A stretch of 40,826 bases of DNA from Kangiella sp. (GTDB taxonomy: Bacteria > Pseudomonadota > Gammaproteobacteria > Enterobacterales > Kangiellaceae): assembly GCA_028284185.1 (NCBI GenBank), contig JANQSG010000009.1, positions 1 to 40,826 on the forward strand, written 5' to 3'. How positions within the stretch are numbered: the stretch's first letter is position 1; each line of letters begins with the position of its first letter. The position numbers and the translations under genes were made by a program. This document shows, piece by piece, positions 17,891-25,493 of the stretch. Under the pieces are notes generated by a model. The model was not told the DNA's origin. It made no database searches and saw only the letters and a list, made by a program, of their open reading frames with translations.

Positions 17891-19690
17891 TTATTGATTG
17901 ATTGCGGCATTAATTCGTTTGACAAAAACATCAGCTTCCTCAAAGCCTGTGGCTCGGTATTGGGGAAGCTCTTTACCGTTTCGATCAAAGAACAAAATAC
18001 TCGGTAAACCAAGCACATCGTAGGCTTGCATCAATTCCACGTCGAGTTTGTCATTAGCAGTGACATCAGCTTGTAATAAGACACTATTGTTCAAAGCAGC
18101 AATGACCTTAGGATCGCTAAAGACCAATTCTTCAAACTCATAACAGGCAGCACACCATTCAGCAAAGAAGTCCAGCATTACTGCTTTTCCTTCTGCATTG
18201 GCTGCTTGAATTTGTTGTTGCAGTTGTTCTAAAGTTTTAACGCGAATAAAGGGCAGATGTTGGCTCATTTTGGTTTGAGAAGCCACTTCAGTGTTGCTTT
18301 TTAGCGGGTTTAGTAGATCACGATTACCTTTAGCACCGCCTACCACCAATAAAGTGCCATAAATTACCATGATCAAGCCCAGGGCCTTGAATAAGGTACT
18401 CCAATTGCGGTTAGCTAATTGATTCTGTAGTAAGAAGGAACCCGGAACAATGATAAGCAGCGCCCAGCCATACATATAGATCGAATTTGGCAGTAAATGT
18501 TTGACCAAATATAAAGCAACCCCCAACATAGCCACACCAAAGGCTGCTTTAATACCATCCATCCAGGCTCCGGCTTTGGGTAAAAACTTACCTTCGGTCA
18601 CCGCAATTAAAATTAGGGGAATACCCATACCGATACCCAGTCCATACAATGCGGTTGCACCGAGGAAAATATCACCAGACTGAGCAATAAATAATAAAAT
18701 GGCAATTAAAGGCACAGTGACACAGGGTGAAACGATCAGTGCTGAAATGGCACCCATAATGGCAGTGCCAAGATAGCCACCTTTTTGTGAGTTGGATTTT
18801 TGTGCCAGTTTGGCTTGCAGGCTGGCAGGTAATTGCAATTCATAAAAACCGAACATTGAGAGTGACAATAATACAAATACCCCTGCTGCAGTAATAACAA
18901 AAGCCGGGCTTTGCAAATAGCCAGATAAAGACTTTCCGGCAAGCGCCACAATAATGCCAAAAATGGCATAAACAATGGCTACGGCTTGGGTATAGGTCAG
19001 CGATAAACCAAAGGCCCGTTTGGTGCTAATGTTCTTGCCTTGACCTGCGATAATCCCTGAAATAATCGGAATCATGGGGAACACGCAGGGGGTAAAGGTT
19101 AAGCCCAAGCCAATTAAAATAAATTTAAAGAAATTCCAGAGGGCACCATTAGAATTAAGGCTATCGACCAACTGATCCTGCTCGGATACAAAGCCAGTAT
19201 CATCTGGAGAAGCGCTAACACCAGCAATAACACCAGTAACTTCAAGCTCAAACTCTCGACTGGTGGGCGGATAGCATAAACGATCTTCGGCACAACCTTG
19301 AAAATCAAGTTTGACCTTAATAGGGTTCTTTTTAGCTTCTTCAATCGGAACCGAAAACTCGACGAATTTGTAGTAGATTTCGGTTAGGCCAAAATAGGGA
19401 TCATCTTTTTCGTAGCCTTCAGGGATCACTGGCTCGCCTAGCACCGCATCATCGGAAGTCACATTGAGACGCATCTTGTAGAGGTAATAGTTCTTGGCAA
19501 TATCGAATTTCACCAGGAGCTGATTATCCAAAACCTCAACTGTCGGCACAAAAGCTTCATCAACCGCTAATAGCTTTTCCTCTTGTTCAATGAGTTGGCT
19601 TAGATCAATTGGCGTGTTGGCATGAATTGATGCTGTGCTTAAAAAAAATAAAGCCAAAATGCCAGAGATGTATTTTTGTATTCTATTCAT
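17891..19690 (-). CDS. dsbD: Thiol:disulfide interchange protein DsbD
   Basis: 599 residues with the full three-part architecture. A signal peptide (1-24) is followed by a periplasmic alpha domain with C133 and C139 (F-Q-G-C-A-E-D-R-L-C-Y). Eight membrane helices carry the redox cysteines C202 (TPCVFPMIP) and C323 (SPCVTVPL). The C-terminal thioredoxin domain has W-C-A-A-C (C513, C516). DsbD moves electrons from cytoplasmic thioredoxin to periplasmic substrates. It is 18 bases after apbE, at the end of the tlpA-DUF4266-DUF3570-apbE operon, so it may supply reductant to the TlpA-like protein of that cluster (inference). Confidence 0.96.
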   Translation of the reverse strand: MNRIQKYISGILALFFLSTASIHANTPIDLSQLIEQEEKLLAVDEAFVPTVEVLDNQLLVKFDIAKNYYLYKMRLNVTSDDAVLGEPVIPEGYEKDDPYFGLTEIYYKFVEFSVPIEEAKKNPIKVKLDFQGCAEDRLCYPPTSREFELEVTGVIAGVSASPDDTGFVSEQDQLVDSLNSNGALWNFFKFILIGLGLTFTPCVFPMIPIISGIIAGQGKNISTKRAFGLSLTYTQAVAIVYAIFGIIVALAGKSLSGYLQSPAFVITAAGVFVLLSLSMFGFYELQLPASLQAKLAQKSNSQKGGYLGTAIMGAISALIVSPCVTVPLIAILLFIAQSGDIFLGATALYGLGIGMGIPLILIAVTEGKFLPKAGAWMDGIKAAFGVAMLGVALYLVKHLLPNSIYMYGWALLIIVPGSFLLQNQLANRNWSTLFKALGLIMVIYGTLLVVGGAKGNRDLLNPLKSNTEVASQTKMSQHLPFIRVKTLEQLQQQIQAANAEGKAVMLDFFAEWCAACYEFEELVFSDPKVIAALNNSVLLQADVTANDKLDVELMQAYDVLGLPSILFFDRNGKELPQYRATGFEEADVFVKRINAAINQ

Positions 19691-19708
19691 GGTTTATGGT
19701 TCTTTAAT

Positions 19709-20623
19709 TTACCGCCGCTGTATCCAATGGACTATGTCCTGAGATTCTAAAAAGGTTTCTGCATTTTTGCCCTGCAACATAGCAAGAGTAGAAAACAGTC
19801 CTGCTTGAGTACAGGTTTCTGCTAATACTGTCACTGAAGCAGGCGCATCTTCAATTGGCCAACCGGTTTTGGGGTTCAAAACATGGCTCAGCACTTTGCC
19901 TTCATCCAGTAAATAGCGTTTGCTATCACCGCTGGTAGCAATTGCCCCTTGCTTTAATCGAATTCTAGGCGCAATGTTTGAGCGATTCTCTGCCAATAAA
20001 ATTTCATCGATGCCAATATACCAGGCAGCTCTTTGTTTAGGTGCCCTTGTGGCAGCGATATCACCGCCAAAATTAACAAGCGTCGGGTTATCGGTTTGTT
20101 GCTTTATTATATTGGTTACCGAATCCACTGCAAATTCTTTACCAAAGCCGCCAAAGTCAATAGCCATACCTTTGGGTAATGTTAAAACCGGATTTTGCCA
20201 TTTGGCTTTATCCCAGCCTATCAGGGAGACTAATTCACTGACGCTTTGGGGATTGGGAATGTTACAACTACCATCAAATTTCCACAATTTTCCTAAAACA
20301 CCGGAAGTGATATCAAACAGGCCTTCGCTGATTTGATAACAGTTATCAGCAAAGTCGAGCATCGCTGCCATTTCTCTATCAACCTCAATCGGCTTGCCCT
20401 GGGCATGGTTGATTTTATGGATGAGATTATCATGGCGGTAGCGGCTATAGGTGGTTTCTATTCGCCAGGCTTCTGTGGCAGCCAGCTCCGTCAGCTTTTT
20501 GGCCAACTCCCGATCTTGCGATTCAACAATAATCTCACAAGGGCCAGCCATAGCAGTAAAACTGCCATGGATAAAGCCCTGATGAGATCGATATTGGATT
20601 GATCTATCGGAGATAGGAGCCAT
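19709..20623 (-). CDS. apbE: ApbE-type FAD:protein FMN transferase, without signal peptide
   Basis: 304 residues. ApbE enzymes split FAD and attach FMN to a Thr or Ser in a target protein. Family motifs are FTAMAGPCEIIVES near the N-terminus, SEGLFDITSGVL, AIDFGGFGKEFAVD, LVNFGGDIAA and the nucleotide/Mg site ATSGDSKRYL with SHVLNPKTGWP. There is no hydrophobic leader or lipobox, and an in-frame TAA directly precedes the ATG, so a longer secreted form is excluded. This is notable because most bacterial ApbE proteins act outside the cytoplasm. It starts 10 bases after the DUF3570 stop; that protein carries a plausible target motif. Confidence 0.93.
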   Translation of the reverse strand: MAPISDRSIQYRSHQGFIHGSFTAMAGPCEIIVESQDRELAKKLTELAATEAWRIETTYSRYRHDNLIHKINHAQGKPIEVDREMAAMLDFADNCYQISEGLFDITSGVLGKLWKFDGSCNIPNPQSVSELVSLIGWDKAKWQNPVLTLPKGMAIDFGGFGKEFAVDSVTNIIKQQTDNPTLVNFGGDIAATRAPKQRAAWYIGIDEILLAENRSNIAPRIRLKQGAIATSGDSKRYLLDEGKVLSHVLNPKTGWPIEDAPASVTVLAETCTQAGLFSTLAMLQGKNAETFLESQDIVHWIQRR

Positions 20624-20633
20624 TTAAAGTGTG

Positions 20634-21944
20634 TTAAAAACTATAATTAATCCTTAACATAACGGCATTCCATTCTGGTAACAAGGTTTGCTCAGTTAGA
20701 GCACCAAACTTTTGTGGTTCAGTCGGTGATTGAGTGTAATACTCTAAGGCTGCTCGCCACTGGTTACCGCCTGTGGACTTCCAGCCATATTCAACCCCCA
20801 ATGTTATGGCATCATATTCGGCTAAGCGATAATCTGCAGAGGCATAGGTTGGAGTAGGGTTAGTTTGCAATAAATAGGCTTTATAAAAATCAGCTTCAGT
20901 TTGGCTGTAATAACGAACATGAGGCTGTATATAGTTATCATTGGATAAAGCAAAACGATAACGTAAATCGAGGGTATGGGAGTCAATACCCCAATCGTCG
21001 GTCATATAGCGGTAGGATAAATCCACAACATCACCATCAAGGTAATGCTTATAGCGACTGAATAAACTGTGTTTGGTGCGCTTATCAGGGCGGTTTTCAA
21101 ATAAAACATTCGCGGTACTGATACCATCATCAAAATAATTGCCGTCAGCTCCCAGGACACTTAATACTTTATAGGGATCATTATGGTAGCCATCGGAATT
21201 ACTGTAGGAGTAATTCACCTGAAACAAGCTATTTTTATCAATGACTTGAGTAATTCCAAATAATAAATCAATCGTATCTTTATTTTGGCTGCCCGGAATT
21301 TTTGCCTGAGTCGTGCCAACGGGCTGCATTCTGGCCAAAGCAATTGGCGCTCCGCCAACCGGATCAATGGAGTCACTAGCAAATGACAAGCCTGCAAAAA
21401 CCGTACTGTTATTATCATTAAAATCGTGGCTGATATTGGTGTTTACCGAGATAGACAGATAATCATATTCTTTGGAAATATTTCCACCAATTGTAGCCTG
21501 AGTATCGTTGGAAATAGGAAAAGACCAATTAGTTGCAAGGGCAACCCGAGTATCCAAGAAGGTATCGTCTAACGGGTAAGTGTTAGCGTTCACCTGATAA
21601 TTCGCATTTCCAGAGGGGGTGGTAAAGGTTTGCACTTGATTGGAAGCTACTGCACCGCTGGGAGATGCCCCAGTTAATGAGTCCAAAGTCAGTTTGAAAC
21701 TTAAGGTTTCATCCTGATCGAGTAATTTAGTCGCACTAAAAACCGGTTCCAGTGCTTGAATACGACTATTATCTTCGCCATAAAACAAAAATGCAGCGTC
21801 AAATTTCCATTCCCCAACTTCCTGTTCTGAGTTATAGGATTGCTTTTCTGATGATTTGGGATTTTTTTCATCGGCAACCGCGGTATTGGTAATCAGAGTT
21901 AAAGCGGCTGAAGTCAGTGCTGTTTTTATTGATAGATTCTTCAT
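20634..21944 (-). CDS. DUF3570 outer-membrane beta-barrel-like protein; candidate flavinylated protein
   Basis: 436 residues with a Sec signal peptide (about 1-24, cleaved near AVA-DE). A long series of alternating amphipathic strands follows, ending in the aromatic terminus MLRINYSF, typical of outer-membrane barrels. DUF3570 features include the strand preceding D-S-L-T-G-A-S-P-S-G (88-97) and the long loop with GNANYQVNANTYPLDDTF. Residues 88-94 fit the ApbE target pattern D-x-x-[ST]-G-A-[ST], with S94 as the predicted FMN acceptor. The family's function is unknown. It lies between DUF4266 (15 bases upstream) and apbE (10 bases downstream). Confidence 0.9.
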   Translation of the reverse strand: MKNLSIKTALTSAALTLITNTAVADEKNPKSSEKQSYNSEQEVGEWKFDAAFLFYGEDNSRIQALEPVFSATKLLDQDETLSFKLTLDSLTGASPSGAVASNQVQTFTTPSGNANYQVNANTYPLDDTFLDTRVALATNWSFPISNDTQATIGGNISKEYDYLSISVNTNISHDFNDNNSTVFAGLSFASDSIDPVGGAPIALARMQPVGTTQAKIPGSQNKDTIDLLFGITQVIDKNSLFQVNYSYSNSDGYHNDPYKVLSVLGADGNYFDDGISTANVLFENRPDKRTKHSLFSRYKHYLDGDVVDLSYRYMTDDWGIDSHTLDLRYRFALSNDNYIQPHVRYYSQTEADFYKAYLLQTNPTPTYASADYRLAEYDAITLGVEYGWKSTGGNQWRAALEYYTQSPTEPQKFGALTEQTLLPEWNAVMLRINYSF

Positions 21945-21959
21945 GTAAATACCCTAAAA

Positions 21960-22181
21960 TTAATTGCAGCCACAACCGCCACCGGCGTAGGACTTTCCAC
22001 CGCTGGAAGCTTCTTTACTGAAATAAATATGATCATCAAGTGCATCGGTTAAGGGTTGTTCATTTAATGCCATTTCTGGTTTGGCTAAATTTTCTTTTTC
22101 CCAGGGTTTAACGCCCATGGTGCTACAACCGCTACCGGTAACTAATAACAGGGCTGCGAATAGGACTTTAATTTTTTTCAT
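21960..22181 (-). CDS. DUF4266 small lipoprotein
   Basis: 73 residues from the ATG at 22181, chosen because GGAG lies eight bases upstream; longer in-frame starts lack this. A lipoprotein-type leader ends in V-T-G-S-G-C (C19), with G rather than L at -3, so lipidation is likely but not ideal. The conserved W-E-K-E-N-L-A-K-P-E-M block follows, and the C-terminus ends in G-G-G-C-G-C-N, the DUF4266 hallmark. The terminal C-x-C could bind a metal or take part in thiol exchange (inference). It overlaps the end of the thioredoxin gene by 14 bases, indicating coupled translation. Confidence 0.9.
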   Translation of the reverse strand: MKKIKVLFAALLLVTGSGCSTMGVKPWEKENLAKPEMALNEQPLTDALDDHIYFSKEASSGGKSYAGGGCGCN

Positions 22182-22668
22182 GCTTAGACTCCAATTTTGG
22201 TTCCATTGACGCGGATACTGAATATTGTTCACTCAATAAAGAGTTAATTTGATGCTCTAGCTCAGGTATATCTTTGCTGCGAAAACCCTGATGTAGGTAT
22301 TTAGCAACTCCGTTTTTATTGAAAATGTAGCTGCTGGGCATGGCTTTGACTTGAAATTGTTCTGCAATCTCTCCCTTTGGATCGTAAATGATGGGGAAGT
22401 TGGCAGGGTTTTGTTTCAGGAATTTATCTGCATTAGCTTTATCCGAATCCAGATTAACTGCGATTAAGACAAATTTTTCTGGATCATATTGTTTTACAAA
22501 TTGATTCATGGCTGGAAAGGACTTCATACAAGGACCACACCATGAAGCCCAAAAATCCACATAAACCACTTTGCCTTTATATTGATTAATATCTAAAGAC
22601 TGGCTTTGGACCTGATTAGAAAGTGTCAAACCTAGGATAAAACCTAATAAGAAAATATAATTTTTCAC
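22168..22668 (-). CDS. TlpA/ResA-type periplasmic thioredoxin
   Basis: 166 residues, starting at a GTG. A signal peptide or anchor (YIFLLGFILGLTLS) is followed by a thioredoxin fold with VVYVDFWASWCGPC (C44, C47), the cis-proline region AMPSSYIFNKNG and a short charged tail. TlpA-like proteins reduce periplasmic disulfides or cytochrome c apoproteins. As first gene of the operon ending in dsbD, it is likely reduced by DsbD and acts on another cluster product, perhaps the C-x-C tail of DUF4266 (inference). Confidence 0.92.
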   Translation of the reverse strand: MKNYIFLLGFILGLTLSNQVQSQSLDINQYKGKVVYVDFWASWCGPCMKSFPAMNQFVKQYDPEKFVLIAVNLDSDKANADKFLKQNPANFPIIYDPKGEIAEQFQVKAMPSSYIFNKNGVAKYLHQGFRSKDIPELEHQINSLLSEQYSVSASMEPKLESKHEKN

Positions 22669-22730
22669 TGGATGAAATAACTATTTTTACTGTGGGGACG
22701 CTACTTTAGCCTAGTTATGACCTGGCACAA

Positions 22731-22740
22731 GGTACATATG
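22731..22740. repeat. GGTACATATG repeat, copy 1
   Basis: Copy of GGTACATATG in the divergent promoter region, 63 bases upstream of the tlpA start. It is followed by GTATTG, so its flanks differ from copy 2. The core contains the palindrome CATATG. Candidate operator for the adjacent LuxR-type regulator. Confidence 0.5.
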
Positions 22741-22784
22741 GTATTGTTCAATCGGTTAAATAGCGATAATTGGACTGGGTGCAT

Positions 22785-22794
22785 GGTACATATG
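22785..22794. repeat. GGTACATATG repeat, copy 2
   Basis: Exact second copy, 54 bases from the first, within ATGGTACATATGTCCAT. The 8-base palindrome ACATATGT is flanked by ATGG and CCAT, giving an imperfect dyad 116 bases before the LuxR-type gene. Confidence 0.5.
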
Positions 22795-22909
22795 TCCATT
22801 TCACGCTAAATTTGGTTATAGTTTTTATTTAATGCAAAACTTAATTCTGGTTTGTTTGTCGGAAAGTGTTAACTAAAGTTTGTAAAACTATTTGGTACGG
22901 ATATATTCA

Positions 22910-23407
22910 ATGAGTAAATACAAATTAATGCTATTGATACTAGCATTGGCCATTATCGCCGTAGCTAATACCCTGGACATGCTTAACGATTTATCGTTAA
23001 AAGTGACTACTGCCCACTTATTAGAAGAAGGGGTGATTGTGGTTTTTTCTTTGGGTTTAATGGGTTATTTGATTTTTTTATTACGTAAACAATCACAATT
23101 ATTGGATGATTTAAAATCAGAACTGGGTAATAACCAACAATTATTGGAATTACAAAGTGAAGAATTGAGTAAGGCTCGCAAAGAATACAGCCAAATTATT
23201 CGTCAGCAGTTTGAGCAGTGGGCATTTAGTGAAACTGAAAAAATGACAGCCTATTTATTACTGAAAGGCCTTAGTCTGAAAGAAATTGCTGAAGTTAGAG
23301 AAATAAAAGAAAAAACGGTACGCCAACAAGCTTCTAATTTATATGCAAAAGCTAATTTGCCAGGTCGTCATGCATTAGCTGCCTGGTTCTTTGAGGATTT
23401 ATTATAA
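22910..23407 (+). CDS. Membrane-anchored LuxR-type transcriptional regulator
   Basis: About 165 residues from the ATG at 22910; an in-frame TTG at 22892 is less likely. Two membrane helices (about 3-20 and 40-60) enclose a short periplasmic loop. A coiled-coil stretch (about 62-105) follows, then a LuxR-class helix-turn-helix with F-S-E-T-E-K-M-T-A, LLLKGLSLKEIAEVREIKEK and VRQQASNLYAKANLPGRHAL. There is no receiver domain, so a signal may pass directly from membrane or periplasm to the DNA-binding part. It is divergent from the tlpA-DUF4266-DUF3570-apbE-dsbD operon, its probable target. Confidence 0.88.
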   Translation: MSKYKLMLLILALAIIAVANTLDMLNDLSLKVTTAHLLEEGVIVVFSLGLMGYLIFLLRKQSQLLDDLKSELGNNQQLLELQSEELSKARKEYSQIIRQQFEQWAFSETEKMTAYLLLKGLSLKEIAEVREIKEKTVRQQASNLYAKANLPGRHALAAWFFEDLL

Positions 23408-23415
23408 TTTAAGCG

Positions 23416-23433
23416 ATGGTATATTTGTCCCAT
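23416..23433. repeat. Third, degenerate GGTACATATG-like element
   Basis: ATGGTATATTTGTCCCAT, a close relative of ATGGTACATATGTCCAT upstream (ATGGTA, AT and TGTCC are shared). It lies eight bases after the LuxR-type gene and about 80 bases before the LtaS-like gene, so it could extend the same control to that gene. Confidence 0.4.
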
Positions 23434-23476
23434 GCCAGTAGTCCATAGGTCCATTGTGAAAAGGTAGGAAATGTTT

Positions 23477-23507
23477 AGAGTCTTGTAAAATATTAATACA
23501 AGACTCT
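23477..23507 (+). repeat. 11-bp perfect hairpin just before the LtaS-like gene
   Basis: AGAGTCTTGTA pairs perfectly with TACAAGACTCT across a 9-base AT loop. It ends four bases before the GTG start at 23512, occupying the place where a ribosome site should be. There is no T-run after it, so it is not a standard terminator. Confidence 0.6.
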
Positions 23508-23511
23508 TACA

Positions 23512-25479
23512 GTGACTTCGTTTAATAAAAAACAATTTTTTTTCCTAACGCGATTTTTTCTATATTGCCTACTGCTATTAACTGTTTCCCGGTTGTTGTT
23601 AGTATCTTGGCAATGGGACCGAGTGCAAGATTTATCCGTTTTGACTCGGATAATGTGGGGCGGTTTACGTATCGATTTGTCCTTAATCTGCGGCTTATTG
23701 ATTTTCCCTGCTTTACTCATACTAGTTACAAATCTGGTACCGATATTAAATAAATTTAGTCATCGGGCAATTGGTATTTATTGCTGGATTTGGGGGCTCT
23801 TGCTGGTGTTGATGGAGGTGGCTAGCCCGACCTTTATCAATGAATATGATACCCGTCCCAATCGTTTGTTTTTCGAGTATCTTGAAAGCCCTAAAGAAGT
23901 CGTTGGAATGTTGTTTAACGGTTACCTGTTGGCTGTAAGTTTAAGTTTGTTAATAATAATTGTTGCTGCCTGGTTGACTCGCCACTGGCTAAAGCGAAAG
24001 CCACTGGAGATAACTGCCAAGTTTAATTTTTTAGGTTTATTGGCTTATTCTGGATTGACCTTATTATTAATTATTGGGATTCGTTCCGGTTTTCAACACC
24101 GGCCTATCAATCCTGCAATGGTGGCTTTTAGTCAAGATCGAATGATTAATAGCTTACCGTTAAATTCTACTTACAGTGTCTTGTATGCAATTTATCAGTT
24201 AAAAAATGAAGCCTCAGCTTCACAAATCTACGGAGAGTTAGCTGAGAAAGAGATGGTTGATTTAATCAGGTCTAGAATGCCGCTACAGGCTCAATTCGTC
24301 GATCCGAATATACCAACCTTACATACCAAGTCGAGCAGCTTTAAGCCGGATAAGAAGAACTTGATCATAGTGGTAGAAGAAAGCTTAGGGGCCCAATTTG
24401 TCGGCTCACTAGGAGGCAAGCCACTAACCCCAAATATTGATAAGTGGCGTGATAAAAGCTGGTTTTTCAATAAGTTATATGCAACAGGTACACGCTCAGC
24501 GCGTGGACTAGAAGCCATTACTACAGGCTTTTTACCATCGCCAGCACGTGCTGTATTAAAGTTGCCTAAGGCACAACATGGCTTTTATAACATAGCTCAG
24601 ACTTTGGCTGGTGTTGGTTACGAGACCAGCTTTATTTATGGTGGTGAAAGCCATTTCGATAATATGAAGGGCTTTTTCCTGGCTAATGGTTTTAGCCGAG
24701 TGATCGATCAAAATAATTACCTGAACCCGCAATTTAAAGGTAACTGGGGAGTGTCGGATGAGGATTTATTTGATAATGCTTTGCAATACCTCCAACAACC
24801 TAGTCAACGGCCTAAATTCAGTTTGATTTTTACTTCCAGTAACCATACCCCGTTTGAGTTTCCCGATAACAAGATAGCACTATATGACGAAGAAAAGCAG
24901 ACCGTAAATAATGCCGTGAAATATGCAGATTACGCATTGGGTCAATTTTTAGAACAACTCGAAGCCAGTGGATTATTGCAAAGCTCTGTGGTTTTGGTAG
25001 TAGCCGATCACGATGCACGAGTCTTTGGAGCTGAGTTAGTGCCTGTTAGTAACTTCCATGTGCCAGGATTTATATTAAGCCCGGACATTGAGCCGCATGT
25101 TGACCAAACACTGGTGAGCCACATCGATCTGGCGCCAACACTTTTATCATTACTCGGTATTGAAAGTGAAACGCCTATGATAGGGCAAGATCTGTCTCAA
25201 CTGCCTGGTAACTATCAAGGTCGAGCGATTATGCAATATGGTAACAATCAGGCTTACTGGCAGGGTGATCAGTTGGTAGTTATGCAGCCCGATAAAGCAG
25301 CCATTCAATACCGCTATCAAGATGGCCAATACCAACCAAGTTCTCGTAAGGATCTAATAAAGTTGGCGCTGGCCCATGCGCAATATGCCAGTTGGGCTTA
25401 TAGCAGTCAGAAATATCGTTTGATGGATAAGGCAGTAATTTCCACGTCATTGCACTTTAAAAGAAGAAAAGGTCATTAA
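23512..25479 (+). CDS. LtaS-like sulfatase-fold phosphoglycerol transferase
   Basis: 655 residues from a GTG. Five N-terminal membrane helices (about 8-30, 50-75, 85-105, 137-155, 172-192) precede a periplasmic alkaline-phosphatase/sulfatase domain (about 280-600). Active-site marks are LIIVVEESLGAQFVG (metal-binding Glu near 289), YATGTRSARGLEA (probable catalytic T327) and VVADHDARVFG (Asp/His metal ligands). In Gram-negatives this family adds phosphoglycerol or phosphoethanolamine to glycans or lipids; the acceptor here is unknown. The cytochrome b gene follows after 14 bases. A hairpin precedes the start. Confidence 0.9.
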   Translation: MTSFNKKQFFFLTRFFLYCLLLLTVSRLLLVSWQWDRVQDLSVLTRIMWGGLRIDLSLICGLLIFPALLILVTNLVPILNKFSHRAIGIYCWIWGLLLVLMEVASPTFINEYDTRPNRLFFEYLESPKEVVGMLFNGYLLAVSLSLLIIIVAAWLTRHWLKRKPLEITAKFNFLGLLAYSGLTLLLIIGIRSGFQHRPINPAMVAFSQDRMINSLPLNSTYSVLYAIYQLKNEASASQIYGELAEKEMVDLIRSRMPLQAQFVDPNIPTLHTKSSSFKPDKKNLIIVVEESLGAQFVGSLGGKPLTPNIDKWRDKSWFFNKLYATGTRSARGLEAITTGFLPSPARAVLKLPKAQHGFYNIAQTLAGVGYETSFIYGGESHFDNMKGFFLANGFSRVIDQNNYLNPQFKGNWGVSDEDLFDNALQYLQQPSQRPKFSLIFTSSNHTPFEFPDNKIALYDEEKQTVNNAVKYADYALGQFLEQLEASGLLQSSVVLVVADHDARVFGAELVPVSNFHVPGFILSPDIEPHVDQTLVSHIDLAPTLLSLLGIESETPMIGQDLSQLPGNYQGRAIMQYGNNQAYWQGDQLVVMQPDKAAIQYRYQDGQYQPSSRKDLIKLALAHAQYASWAYSSQKYRLMDKAVISTSLHFKRRKGH

Positions 25480-25493
25480 AGCAGGGGTAAAGT

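Noticed and set aside
22182-22232. 17-residue N-terminal extension of DUF4266
   Set aside because: It would bury the lipoprotein leader and lies within the thioredoxin gene; the ATG at 22181 has a good ribosome site.
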